Shown: positions 55,433-64,000 of the stretch, one piece after another
Numbering within the stretch: position 1 is the stretch's first letter
Layout: every line of letters starts with the position of its first letter
Source of the DNA: Sphingobium chlorophenolicum
GTDB taxonomy: Bacteria; Pseudomonadota; Alphaproteobacteria; Sphingomonadales; Sphingomonadaceae
Reading direction: 5' to 3'
NCBI RefSeq assembly: GCF_000722875.1
Contig: NZ_JFHR01000016.1
Coordinates: forward strand, 1 to 64,000
Length of the DNA stretch: 64,000 nt
Made by a program: the position numbers and the translations under genes
Notes under the pieces: model-generated
What the model was told of the DNA's origin: nothing
Seen by the model: only the letters and a program-made list of their open reading frames with translations
Database searches by the model: none

Positions 55433-56647
55433 TCAGGTGCCGAACTTGGGGCGGATAACCTCTGCGCCATCCCGCAGCTTGCACAGGTAATCCGACCACC
55501 ACTGCGCCATGCGGACTCGTTCTTCCCAATGCGCGCCACGATGGTAGGCCGCGCGGACGCTGTCGCGCTCCCGGTGAGCAAGGGAGCGCTCAATGGCATC
55601 AGGATGCCAAAGCCCGCTTTCATTGAGCAGCGTGCTGGCAATGGATCGGAATCCGTGCGAGGTCATTTCATCGCTCGTGAAGCCCAGGCGCCGGAGGGCA
55701 ATATTGAGCGTGTTTTCGCAGATCGGCTTGCGGAAGGTCGAGTTCGCCGGGAACAGATAATCCCCTGCGTTACCCATCGCCCGCAATTGCCGGAGCAGAT
55801 CGAGAGCCTGGGTCGAGAGCGGAACGGTATGCGGCTTGCGCATCTTCGTGCGTTCGGCAGGTACGCGCCATACGGCCGCCTCGAAGTCGATCTCGCTCCA
55901 CTGCGTCTTTCTCAGTTCTCCGGGACGCAGATAAACATGCGGGGCCAATTGCAACGCGATCCGTGTTTCGATCCTTCCGCCATAGCCGTCGATGGCGCGC
56001 AGCAGTTCGCCGACCTTCGCCGGTTCCAGCAGGGCCGCATGATGCTTCACCTTTGGCGTGATGAGAGCGCCCCGGAGAATATCGGCCGGGTTGTGCTGCG
56101 CGCGCAGGGTGGCCACCGCGTAACGAAACACGCGACCCGAGAATGACCTCGCCCGGATCGCGGATTCATAATGCTCCTTCCGCTCGAATCGCTTGAGCGC
56201 CTTCAACAATTCATGCGCAGTGATGTCGGCGATCGGCCGATTTCCTATGGTTGGCTCCAGCACATCGCGGAACCAGCGCATCTTCTTGAGCGTGGCCAGC
56301 GCCTTGCCTTCCAACTCCATTCGCTCGATGAATTCATCCGCCACGACCCGGAAGGTCATGCGGGCCGCCATCTCGGCCTTGACCTTCTCCTGCTACCGCA
56401 GCGCCACAGGATCGACGCCCTCCCCCAAATGCGCACGGGCCTCGTCCCTCTTTTCACGGGCCGCCTTGAGGCTCAGATCAGGATAGCGACCAAGCGCCAT
56501 TTTCTTCTCGATGCCATGAAAACGGAACTTCACCCGCCAGAGCATGGAACCATTCGGATTGACCAGCAGGTAGAGCCCCTTACCGTCAGCGACTTTGTAG
56601 GCTTTTTCCTTGGGTTTTAGCGCTTTTATCTGGATCGCGGTCAGCAT
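55433..56647 (-). pseudogene. P4-type tyrosine integrase with an in-frame TAG
   Basis: A 404-codon integrase next to tRNA-Thr. N-terminal DUF4102 domain MLTAIQIKALKPKEKAYKVA and DGKGLYLLVNPNGSMLWR; catalytic domain with Arg in VYLRPGELRKTQW, H-x-x-R in TSHGFRSIAS, the second His in RSLAHRERDSV and the Tyr in VRAAYHRGAH. Codon 85 is TAG (56393-56395); the frame is open before and after, and VALR-stop-QEKVKAEMAARMTFRVVADEF is continuous with the family. So one nonsense mutation separates the two parts. Start at 56647 gives the family N-terminus. Unless suppressed, the integrase is inactive and the island immobile. Confidence 0.88.
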
Positions 56648-56810
56648 TTGGGGGCCTCGACTCTTGAACGTCCGTAAGGCCCCCAATTTAGGGCCCCCAA
56701 ATCACCTGGATGGAGGTGGACAGGTGGGGCCTCACCGGAAAGCCGATGCCCGATTATACCAGATTTTCCGTGGTTTTTCGAGGCTTTAGCCCCCTCGAAA
56801 AGGGCATTCC
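56641..56810. other. Integrase-tRNA junction region with short repeats
   Basis: Between the integrase start and the tRNA 3' end. It has GGGGGCC direct/inverted words around 56650-56700 and a hairpin TCGAGG...CCTCGA near 56779-56797. The tRNA 3' end is the expected attachment site; its partner copy was not found in the window. Confidence 0.4.
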
Positions 56811-56886
56811 TGGTGCCGCTTACGTGACTCGAACACGTGACCCCATCATTACGAATGATGTGCTCTACCAACTGAGCTAAAGCGGC
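56811..56886 (-). tRNA. tRNA-Thr (anticodon CGT)
   Basis: A 76-base cloverleaf on the minus strand with encoded CCA end (56811-56813). Acceptor stem GCCGCTT/AAGCGGC, D-loop AGCTCAGTTGGTAGAGC, anticodon stem CATCA-TTCGTAA-TGATG with anticodon CGT (complement at 56851-56853), T-loop GTTCGAGTC. Reads codon ACG. The integrase beside its 3' end shows it serves as an integration site; the tRNA is still intact. Confidence 0.96.
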
Positions 56887-57067
56887 GTTGGGGCGGGCAG
56901 ATAACAGCGCTTTGGCCGCAGGACAAGCGGGCAAATGCGATTCATCCGTCCCATCCGGCGTCAAACCGCATCGGACCATCTTTCGTCCGCGTCTTTACGG
57001 CATGTTTACCATCCCATGGCATTGTCGAGTCTCGAATAAGCTTTTGCCTGGGCCAGGGACCGACTGA

Positions 57068-58339
57068 ATGGACATTCTGCGGGGATATGGAATCGCCAGT
57101 GAAGCGGACGATTTCGAGTCCGCGGACGACGCGGCGATCGAAACGCCGCCGCTCGTCGGCTCTGAAGAGCGGCGGATGCAGGTGCGCGCCTATAATTATT
57201 GGGCGTCGCTGCTGGGAGAGCGCAGCCTGCCCTCCATCGAGGATCTGACCCCCCAGGATCTGGAGGATTTCGGACCCAACAGCGTCCTGCTTGATTTCAG
57301 CACCGGGCTGGAAAATCCCGCCATCGTCTATCTCGGCAGCGCGTTGCGGGAAGAGTGCGAGATCGACGGGTCGATCCGTTATATCAATGATGTGCCTGCG
57401 CGGTCGCTGTTGTCGCGGCTGACCGACCATTATCTCCAGATCATCGCCAATGCCGCGCCCATCGGGTTCGAGGCGGGCTTCGTCAATCAGCGCGGGGCGG
57501 AAATCCTGTATCGCGGCATATTGATGCCCTTTTCATCCGATGACGAGACGATCGATTTCGTCTTCGGCGTCATCAACTGGAAAGAAGCGGTCAGTCAGGC
57601 GATCACCGCGGAAATCGACCGGGAGGTGGAGGCCGCCCTGCTCTCCAGTCCTGCCGCGCCGACGGTCGCGCCGATCTGGGCGGATGGCCCGGCGGCTGAG
57701 GATTTCGGCACGCTTGACCTGAGCGGCATGGAAAGTCCGGATGAGGATGCGCCGCTGGCCGACTGGCTGGCGCTGGCCCGCGACAGCGCGGAGCAGGCGC
57801 GCACCAGCGAAGCGCGCAGCCATGCCGCGCTCTATCGCGCCATCGGCCTTAGCTACGATTTCGCGCTGGTCACCATCGCCCGGCCGGAGGAATATGCCGA
57901 ACTGCTCGACAATAGCGGGTTGAAGGTTCAGGCCCGCGCCCCGATGACCGCCGTGGTGAAGCTGGTCTTCGGTTCCAGCTACGACAAGACGCGCATCACC
58001 GAATATGCGACTGCGCTGGACCATGCCCGCGCCAATGGCATCGGGCTGGGCGCTTTTGGGGATTATCTTGCCAATTATGACGGTGGCCTGAAGGCCCTGG
58101 TCCGGGACGAGCGCGCCCAGCGCCGCACCGATGGCCCGGCCAAGCCCGACCGGCAGCAGACCGCCCGCGCCGCGATGAAGGCGGCGGCGGCGATCGATCC
58201 CCTTACGGTCGCGACCGATGGCGACGGGCTGGCGGTGGTCATCGCCCGGCGGGAGAAGGACGGTTCGCTCGTTCTGGTGGGCGCGGTGCCGGAAGGGTCG
58301 GAGCTGAGCCAGCGGGCCATTGTGGCTGCTGCCAGCTAG
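57068..58339 (+). CDS. PAS-domain protein (PAS_5 type), conserved sphingomonad hypothetical
   Basis: A 423-residue soluble protein. Residues about 36-150 match the PAS_5 fold (AYNYWASLLGERSLPSIEDL, then NSVLLDFSTGLENPAIVYLG, and FINWKEAV-like ending FGVINWKEAV). The C-terminal half is rich in Ala and ends with LVLVGAVPEGSELSQ. Probably a sensor or adaptor of the cell envelope or stress response; no output domain is recognised. It is the first backbone gene to the right of the tRNA. The start at 57068 is the first ATG of the frame; RBS is weak (AGGGACCGACTGA). Confidence 0.75.
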   Translation: MDILRGYGIASEADDFESADDAAIETPPLVGSEERRMQVRAYNYWASLLGERSLPSIEDLTPQDLEDFGPNSVLLDFSTGLENPAIVYLGSALREECEIDGSIRYINDVPARSLLSRLTDHYLQIIANAAPIGFEAGFVNQRGAEILYRGILMPFSSDDETIDFVFGVINWKEAVSQAITAEIDREVEAALLSSPAAPTVAPIWADGPAAEDFGTLDLSGMESPDEDAPLADWLALARDSAEQARTSEARSHAALYRAIGLSYDFALVTIARPEEYAELLDNSGLKVQARAPMTAVVKLVFGSSYDKTRITEYATALDHARANGIGLGAFGDYLANYDGGLKALVRDERAQRRTDGPAKPDRQQTARAAMKAAAAIDPLTVATDGDGLAVVIARREKDGSLVLVGAVPEGSELSQRAIVAAAS

Positions 58340-58566
58340 AGCCGGTCGGCGTTCAGTACATGAATGATTTGGCGAGGTGCCGGGCATATCATGTTGCGGT
58401 GCATCATATTATTTCAATTTAGCGTAATTTTATTTCCAACTCTGGCTTGAGCCTCACGACGCGGTGGCGCATAGTGGGCGGCGCGGATAGAGAGGTCGCG
58501 TGGCGGTCTCCGGCGCTTTCTCCGTTCATGGGGAGGCGGGAAAATCCGCAGGCAAGAGGCAGACGC

Positions 58567-61500
58567 ATGACGGCATTGGCTGAATCGAAGCAGGTTGACC
58601 ACGGCATAAGGGACGCTCTGGAAACGGCGCTGGCGCGGGGCGCGCTGCCCGGCGAGAGCGAGGGCTTCGATCATGACGCGGTGCTGGACGCCGCCGCCTT
58701 CATCGCCCGCACCGCCGCCGCCCGCCGCACCGGCCATGTCGCCATCGCCATGGAGACGCTGGGCGAGGGGGCGACCGGGCGCTTCATGCGGATCGCCATC
58801 GTCAATGACGACATGCCGTTCCTGGTGGACAGCATCGCCAATGCGCTGGCCGCCGCCGACATCATCATCCACCGCCTGCTGCATCCCGTCCTGTCGGTCG
58901 AGCGCGACGGCGACAGCCGTTTGAAGGCGATATTGGACGACGACACGCCCGGCGCCCGCCGGGAATCGATGATCTATATCGAGGCCGACCGCGCCGACGC
59001 GAAGGCCCGCCGGGCGCTGGAAAAGACGCTGGAGGAGACGCTGGCCGACGTGCGCGCCGCCGTCGCCGACTGGCCGAAGATGCGCGAGGCGCTGGCGGCC
59101 GACGCGGACGCCGTGCCCGATGAGGAAGGCGCGGCCCTGCTGCGCTGGTTCCTGGCGCGCCATTTCACCCAGATCGGCCATGAAGTGCGCCGCCGCGACG
59201 GCAAGGCAGGCGCGCGCATCGGCGTGTGCGGCCTGCACGACCAGCCGATGCTGGCCCCCGCCACCATAGAGGCGGCCTTCACATGGTTCGAGGAGGGCAA
59301 GCGCACCCCCCTGATCATCAAGTCCAACCGCCTGTCCCGCGTCCATCGCCGGGTGTTGCTGGACCTGATCATCGTGCCGGTGCGGGAGGGGAAGCAGGTC
59401 ACCGCCCTGTCGATCCATGCGGGCATGTGGACCAGCGCGGGGCTGGCGACCACGCCGGACAAGGTGCCGCTGCTGCGATCCGCCTTGTCGGCGCTGATGG
59501 ACAAGTTCAATTTCGACCCGCACGGCCATGCGGGCAAGGTGCTGACCCATGCGCTGACCGCCCTGCCCCACGACATATTGATCGGTTTCGAACGGGAGAC
59601 GCTGGAGCGGCTGGTGCTGACCTTCATGTCGCTGACCGACCGGCCCCGGCCGAAGCTGGTGCTGGGCACCAGCGCGCTGGCCCGCCATCTCTACGCCTTC
59701 GCCTGGCTGCCGCGTGAGGAATTGACGACGGCGCGGCGCGTGGCGGTGCAGGACATGCTGTCCCAGGCCTGCAACGGCCCGGTGCTGAGCTGGTCCATCG
59801 CGCTGGAGGAAAGCGGCCTTGCGCTGCTGCGCATCACGCTGGACCTGCGCGACGGCGGGGTGGAGCCGGACGAACAGCCGCTGGATCGGCAGTTGAAGCA
59901 GATGGTGCGCGGCTGGCTGCCCGCCGTGGAGGAAGCGCTGGCCGAGACGGAGGAGGCGGGCCGCGCCGCCGCCCTCGCCCAACGCTATGCCGCCGGTTTC
60001 CCCATGGGCTATCGCAACGGCGCGGGTCCGGCCGAGGCGGCCATCGACATCCGCCTGCTGCACGGCCTGTCCGGCCCCGGCGACAAGTCGATCCGCATCT
60101 ACCGCAATGGCGAGGACACGCCCGAACGGCTGCGGCTGAAACTGTACAGCCATGACGCCATCGCCCTGTCCGAAGTCGTCCCCGCCTTCGAGAATTTCGG
60201 CTTCCGCGTGATCGAGGAGATGATGACGGCGGTCGAGGGCGGCGCGTTGGGCCATGTCCAGCGCTTCGTGCTGGAACTGCCCGCTGGCGACGCCGACGCG
60301 GTGATCGCCCGCGCCGACATCGTCACCGAAGCCATCGCGCAAGTGACGGAGGGCGTGGCGGAAAATGACCGGTTCAACGAACTGATCGTGACGGCGGGGC
60401 TGGACCAGCGGTCGGTCGTGCTGCTGCGCGCCCTGTTCCGCTATCTGCGCCAGACCGGCATGGCCTATGGCATGGCGACCTTTGCCGAGACGCTGCGCCG
60501 CGAGCAGGGCATTGCCCGCCAGCTTATCGAACTGTTCGAGGCGTTGCACGACCCCGCCGCCAAGGATGGCGCGGCCCGCGCCGCCGCCGCGCAGGCCGCC
60601 ATCGACGCGGGTCTGGAGCAGGTGACGGCGATTGACGAGGACCGCGTGCTGCGCCTGCTGCGCGCCGTCATCACCGCGACGTTGCGCACCAATTTCTACG
60701 CGCCCGCCGCGCAGGAAGCATTGGCGTTCAAGCTGGACAGCGCGCAGATACCGGGCTTGCCCGCGCCGCTGCCGTGGCGCGAAATCTGGGTCTATTCCCC
60801 CCGCGTCGAGGGCATCCACCTGCGCGCCGGGCCGGTGGCGCGCGGCGGGCTGCGCTGGTCCGACCGGCGCGACGATTTCCGCACGGAAGTCTTGGGGCTG
60901 ATGAAAGCGCAGCGGGTGAAGAACGCCGTCATCGTGCCCACCGGGGCCAAGGGCGGCTTCTACCCCAAGCAGTTGCCCAGCCCGCAGGTCGACCGCGACG
61001 CCTGGTTCGCGGAGGGGACGGAAAGCTATCGCATCTTCATCCGGTCGCTGCTGTCGGTCACGGACAATATCGTCAAGGGCAAGGTGAAGCATCCCGCGCA
61101 GGTCGTCATCCATGACGGCGACGACCCCTATTTCGTGGTCGCGGCGGACAAGGGCACGGCGACCTTTTCCGACGTCGCCAACGCCATCGCATTGGAGCGG
61201 GACTTCTGGCTGGGCGACGCCTTCGCCAGCGGCGGTTCCAACGGGTATGATCACAAGGCGATGGGCATCACCGCCAAGGGCGCGTGGATCAGCGTGAAGC
61301 GCCATTTCGCGGAAATGGGCGTCGACGTGCAGAGCGAACCGGTGCGCGTCGTCGGTTGCGGCGACATGTCGGGCGACGTGTTCGGCAACGGCATGTTGCT
61401 GAGCAAGGCGATCAAGCTGGTCGCCGCATTCGACCACCGCCACATCTTCCTGGACCCCGATCCCGATCCGGCCAAGTCGTGGGAGGAACGGAGCCGCCTG

Positions 61501-63219
61501 TTCGCCCTGCCCCGGTCAAGCTGGGAGGATTATGACAAGAAGCTGATCTCCAAAGGCGGCGGCGTCTTTTCGCGCAGCCTGAAGAGCATAGCGCTGACCC
61601 CCGAAGTGCAGGCGATATTGGGCGTGACCGATGCGGAGATGGAGCCGACCGCGCTGATCTCCGCCATCCTGAAAAGCCCCAACGACCTGCTGTGGTTCGG
61701 CGGCATCGGCACCTATGTGAAGGCGGCCGCGCAAAGCCATGGCGAAGTGGGCGATCCGGCCAACGACCGGCTGCGCGTCAATGCCGAACAGTTGCGCGTG
61801 AAGGTGGTGGGCGAAGGCGCGAATCTGGGCACGACGCAGGCGGCGCGCATCGCCTTTTCCCTGCGCGGCGGGCGGATCAACACCGACTTCATCGACAATA
61901 GCGCGGGCGTCGATTGTTCGGACAATGAGGTCAATATCAAGATCGCGCTGAACAAGGAAATGGCGGAAGGCCGCCTGTCCTTCGACGACCGCAATAAATT
62001 GCTGGTCGGCATGACCGACGCGGTGGCCGACATCGTGCTGGAGGATAACCGGTTGCAGGCGCTGGGCCTTTCCATCGCGGAGGCGGGCGGCGCGGCGGAT
62101 CTGGCCAGCTATGTGCGGCTGATCGAGACGTTCGAGGAATCGGGGCGGCTGGACCGTCAGGTGGAGGGGCTGGCCGCCAACGACCAGTTGCTGCGGCGCG
62201 GGCAGGACGGGCAGGGGCTGACCCGGCCCGAACTGGCGGTACTGTTGTCGACCGCCAAGCTGGCGTTGCAGGACGCGATCGAGCATGGCGATCTGGCCAG
62301 CGACGCCAGCATGGGCGGCGAACTGGCGCAGGCATTCCCGCCCGCGATGCGCAAGAAGGAGGCGGACGCCATCGCCGCCCATGCGCTGGCGAAGGAGATC
62401 ATCGCCACCAAGGTCGCGAACCGCATCGTCAACCGGCTGGGCCTGATCCACCCGTTCGAACTGGCGGAGGAGGAGGGCTGCTCGCTGGCCGATCTGGCCA
62501 GCGCCTTCCTGATCGCGGAGCGGCTGTACGACATTCATCGCCTGTGGGACGATATCGACGCGGCGGAAATGTCGGAGGCCGCCCGGCTCGCCCTGTTCGG
62601 CGACATCGCCAGCGGCATGCGGGCGCAGATCGCGGACATATTGCGCAGCCTGTCGCCCGGCACCTTGCCGCAGGCGGGCCATGCCGCGCTGGCGGGCGGC
62701 GTGGAAAAGCTGGCGAAGCAGGTGGACGACCTGCTGACCAGCGAAGCGCTGCGCCGGGTCGCGGCGGTGACGGACCGGCTGCTGGCGCTGGGCGCGCCGG
62801 AAGGGCTGGCGCGCCGGGCCGCCGGGCTGTTCAAGCTGGACGGGGCGGTCGGCATCGCCGCGCTGGCGGGGCGGCTGTCGGTGGATGAGGTGGCGTTGAC
62901 GCGGGCCTTTACCCATTTGGGCGAGGCGGTCGGCATCGACTGGGTGCAATCCACCGCCGCCCGCATGGAGCCGTCCGATCCGTGGGAGCGGCTGCTGATT
63001 TCCGGCGTGGCGCGGGACATGCAGCAGGTGCGGCTGGACTTCCTGGCGCAGGGGAAGGGCAAGGACATCGCCCATCATGTCGAGGCTTGGTTGAAGGAGA
63101 AGGGCGCGCGCATCCAGCAGTTCCGAGCCCTGGTCCATCGCGCCAAGGCGGCGGCGACGCCGAATGTGGCGATGCTGGCGGAGATTGCCGGGCAGGCGCG
63201 GGGGTTGTTGGGGCGGTGA
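58567..63219 (+). CDS. gdh2: NAD-specific glutamate dehydrogenase, large (GDH180/GdhB) type
   Basis: A 1550-residue bacterial NAD-glutamate dehydrogenase, the large class that converts glutamate to 2-oxoglutarate and ammonia. The catalytic core is at about residues 740-1200: GGLRWSDRRDDFRTEVLGLM (substrate site), NAVIVPTGAKGGF with the active Lys, NFVFVSGGSNGYDHK-like region ASGGSNGYDHKAMGI, VVGCGDMSGDVFGNGMLLS for NAD binding and KVVGEGANLGTTQAARI. N-terminal ACT-like regulatory part and C-terminal helical part complete the family length. Start at 58567 with AGAGGC upstream; the longer frame upstream has no site. A backbone gene, single copy, outside the island. Confidence 0.93.
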   Translation: MTALAESKQVDHGIRDALETALARGALPGESEGFDHDAVLDAAAFIARTAAARRTGHVAIAMETLGEGATGRFMRIAIVNDDMPFLVDSIANALAAADIIIHRLLHPVLSVERDGDSRLKAILDDDTPGARRESMIYIEADRADAKARRALEKTLEETLADVRAAVADWPKMREALAADADAVPDEEGAALLRWFLARHFTQIGHEVRRRDGKAGARIGVCGLHDQPMLAPATIEAAFTWFEEGKRTPLIIKSNRLSRVHRRVLLDLIIVPVREGKQVTALSIHAGMWTSAGLATTPDKVPLLRSALSALMDKFNFDPHGHAGKVLTHALTALPHDILIGFERETLERLVLTFMSLTDRPRPKLVLGTSALARHLYAFAWLPREELTTARRVAVQDMLSQACNGPVLSWSIALEESGLALLRITLDLRDGGVEPDEQPLDRQLKQMVRGWLPAVEEALAETEEAGRAAALAQRYAAGFPMGYRNGAGPAEAAIDIRLLHGLSGPGDKSIRIYRNGEDTPERLRLKLYSHDAIALSEVVPAFENFGFRVIEEMMTAVEGGALGHVQRFVLELPAGDADAVIARADIVTEAIAQVTEGVAENDRFNELIVTAGLDQRSVVLLRALFRYLRQTGMAYGMATFAETLRREQGIARQLIELFEALHDPAAKDGAARAAAAQAAIDAGLEQVTAIDEDRVLRLLRAVITATLRTNFYAPAAQEALAFKLDSAQIPGLPAPLPWREIWVYSPRVEGIHLRAGPVARGGLRWSDRRDDFRTEVLGLMKAQRVKNAVIVPTGAKGGFYPKQLPSPQVDRDAWFAEGTESYRIFIRSLLSVTDNIVKGKVKHPAQVVIHDGDDPYFVVAADKGTATFSDVANAIALERDFWLGDAFASGGSNGYDHKAMGITAKGAWISVKRHFAEMGVDVQSEPVRVVGCGDMSGDVFGNGMLLSKAIKLVAAFDHRHIFLDPDPDPAKSWEERSRLFALPRSSWEDYDKKLISKGGGVFSRSLKSIALTPEVQAILGVTDAEMEPTALISAILKSPNDLLWFGGIGTYVKAAAQSHGEVGDPANDRLRVNAEQLRVKVVGEGANLGTTQAARIAFSLRGGRINTDFIDNSAGVDCSDNEVNIKIALNKEMAEGRLSFDDRNKLLVGMTDAVADIVLEDNRLQALGLSIAEAGGAADLASYVRLIETFEESGRLDRQVEGLAANDQLLRRGQDGQGLTRPELAVLLSTAKLALQDAIEHGDLASDASMGGELAQAFPPAMRKKEADAIAAHALAKEIIATKVANRIVNRLGLIHPFELAEEEGCSLADLASAFLIAERLYDIHRLWDDIDAAEMSEAARLALFGDIASGMRAQIADILRSLSPGTLPQAGHAALAGGVEKLAKQVDDLLTSEALRRVAAVTDRLLALGAPEGLARRAAGLFKLDGAVGIAALAGRLSVDEVALTRAFTHLGEAVGIDWVQSTAARMEPSDPWERLLISGVARDMQQVRLDFLAQGKGKDIAHHVEAWLKEKGARIQQFRALVHRAKAAATPNVAMLAEIAGQARGLLGR

Positions 63220-63238
63220 TTTCTCCCCGCCGTCTTTA

Positions 63239-63372
63239 AATTCCTCCCTACGCGCAGCGTGGGGAGGGGGACCGGCCGAAGGCTGGTGGAGGGGAAATTC
63301 GGAGGTCGTGCCCCATTCCCCTCCACCACGCTTCGCGCGGTCCCCCTCCCCATCTCTCGATGGGGAGGAATA
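63239..63372. repeat. Pair of inverted REP-like palindromic repeats
   Basis: Two copies of a 55-60 base G+C-rich palindromic element (GTGGGGAGGGGGACC...GGTGGAGGGG and CCCCTCCACC...GGTCCCCCTCCCCAT) lie head to head around position 63305. Such 'cccctccacc/gggggaccg' repeats are frequent between sphingomonad genes (general knowledge). It sits between the 3' ends of convergent genes. Confidence 0.75.
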
Positions 63373-63399
63373 GGAGAGGGCGGGTCTTGTCCTCGCTGC

Positions 63400-64000
63400 C
63401 TACGGGGTCGGAACTTGCTCCGGCGGCGGCGTTTTCCCTAAACCCGGCCCATAAACCGGCGTCACCGGTTCCTCCGGCGTGCGGCCGTGCAGCGCCTCTA
63501 TCTCCGCCTTGCGCTGTTTCAGATAGAGTTCGCGATAATAGGCGTAGGGATTGGCCTCATCCCGGATCTGCTGGATCGTCTCGTCGAACGCGGCGCGCTG
63601 GCCCAACTGGTTCAGGATCGTCGCCGGGATCACATATTTGGGCTCGTTGAACGGCTTGCCCACGGCGAAGGGCACGATCAGCTTGTCCACCGTATCCCCG
63701 ACGATGTCGCGCAGCGTCGTCGGCCCGACGATCGGCAGATACATGTACGGCCCCGGACCCACCCCATAATAGCCCAGCACATTGGCGAGGCCGTTGGGGC
63801 GATAGGGCAGGAAGAAGGGCTTGCGCTTCGCCACGTCGAACAGGCCCGCAACGCCCAGCGTCGTGTTGACGGTGAAGCGGCCCGCCGTCTCCATCGCCTT
63901 GCCCGGCTTGAACTGGAGCATATAGGCGAGGAACACCACCGGCTCCTGCAAATTGGAGAAGAAGTTGCGCAGCCCCTTGCGCACCGGCTTGGGCAGGCCC
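63400..64000 (-). CDS. mlaA: MlaA/VacJ family lipoprotein, C-terminal part
   Basis: The frame runs off the right edge of the window, so the N-terminal lipobox is not seen. The 200 visible residues show NFFSNLQEPVVFLAYMLQ, RFTVNTTLGVAGLFDVA, NGLANVLGYYGVGPGPYMYLPIVGPTTLRDIVG, all typical of MlaA, the outer-membrane lipoprotein that removes phospholipids from the outer leaflet with the Mla system. The C-terminus has a Pro-rich tail (PPPEQVPTP). Convergent with the glutamate dehydrogenase gene. Confidence 0.9.
   Translation of the reverse strand, partial: GLPKPVRKGLRNFFSNLQEPVVFLAYMLQFKPGKAMETAGRFTVNTTLGVAGLFDVAKRKPFFLPYRPNGLANVLGYYGVGPGPYMYLPIVGPTTLRDIVGDTVDKLIVPFAVGKPFNEPKYVIPATILNQLGQRAAFDETIQQIRDEANPYAYYRELYLKQRKAEIEALHGRTPEEPVTPVYGPGLGKTPPPEQVPTP

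Noticed and set aside
58414..61443. A 1009-codon open frame on the minus strand, and another of 540 codons at 61516-63138
   Set aside because: Both lie opposite the glutamate dehydrogenase gene; they are His/Arg/Gln-rich products of its high-G+C codon pattern and match no family.

Overview
The window looks like sphingomonad (Sphingomonadaceae) chromosome: several SusC-unlike TonB-dependent receptors with the DIVVTAQ plug start, a coniferyl-type aldehyde dehydrogenase, the 1550-residue NAD-glutamate dehydrogenase, an MlaA lipoprotein and G+C-rich REP-like intergenic repeats all fit that family. Assignment is by recognition only; no search was run. A composition change is visible by eye near 56.8 kb: the right 7 kb reads as conserved, very G+C-rich backbone, the left 56 kb as accessory DNA with more A+T-rich intergenic stretches.

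Right end (56.8-64 kb): tRNA-Thr(CGT), a PAS-domain protein, the giant glutamate dehydrogenase and a partial mlaA. Immediately beside the 3' end of the tRNA lies a P4-type tyrosine integrase gene, interrupted by one in-frame TAG, then a ccdAB toxin-antitoxin pair and a few small orphan genes. I read everything to the left of the tRNA as a genomic island integrated at tRNA-Thr; its other end is not in the window.

Island cargo (1-52.5 kb): a large catabolic region. It carries four TonB-dependent receptors, two near-duplicate thiolases, two related zinc-less MDR oxidoreductases, two F420-type NADP oxidoreductase-like proteins, nine short-chain dehydrogenases, four SnoaL/NTF2-like proteins, two aldehyde dehydrogenases, an acyl-CoA ligase, a hot-dog thioesterase, a pirin, an amidohydrolase, a quinone reductase, an MFS transporter and a HyuA/HyuB pair in which HyuB carries an extra C-terminal CxxC...CxxC domain like acetone carboxylase gamma. 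Regulators are a tandem double-TetR protein, a TetR, a broken TetR, an Rrf2 and a LysR. The content suggests uptake of a hydrophobic or complex substrate through outer-membrane receptors, stepwise alcohol/aldehyde oxidation, CoA activation and thiolytic cleavage, with a possible ATP-dependent carboxylation of a ketone. No acyl-CoA dehydrogenase, enoyl-CoA hydratase, Rieske oxygenase or P450 is visible, so the substrate remains unknown.

Genome decay is also clear: a nitronate monooxygenase with at least five frameshifts, a TetR and an integrase each split by a TAG, a flavin oxidoreductase missing its N-terminal barrel, an MFS gene missing its N-terminal half, and an IS5-type transposase cutting into a gene at the left edge. 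Several palindromes overlap or adjoin promoters of the receptor and regulator genes and are good operator candidates.
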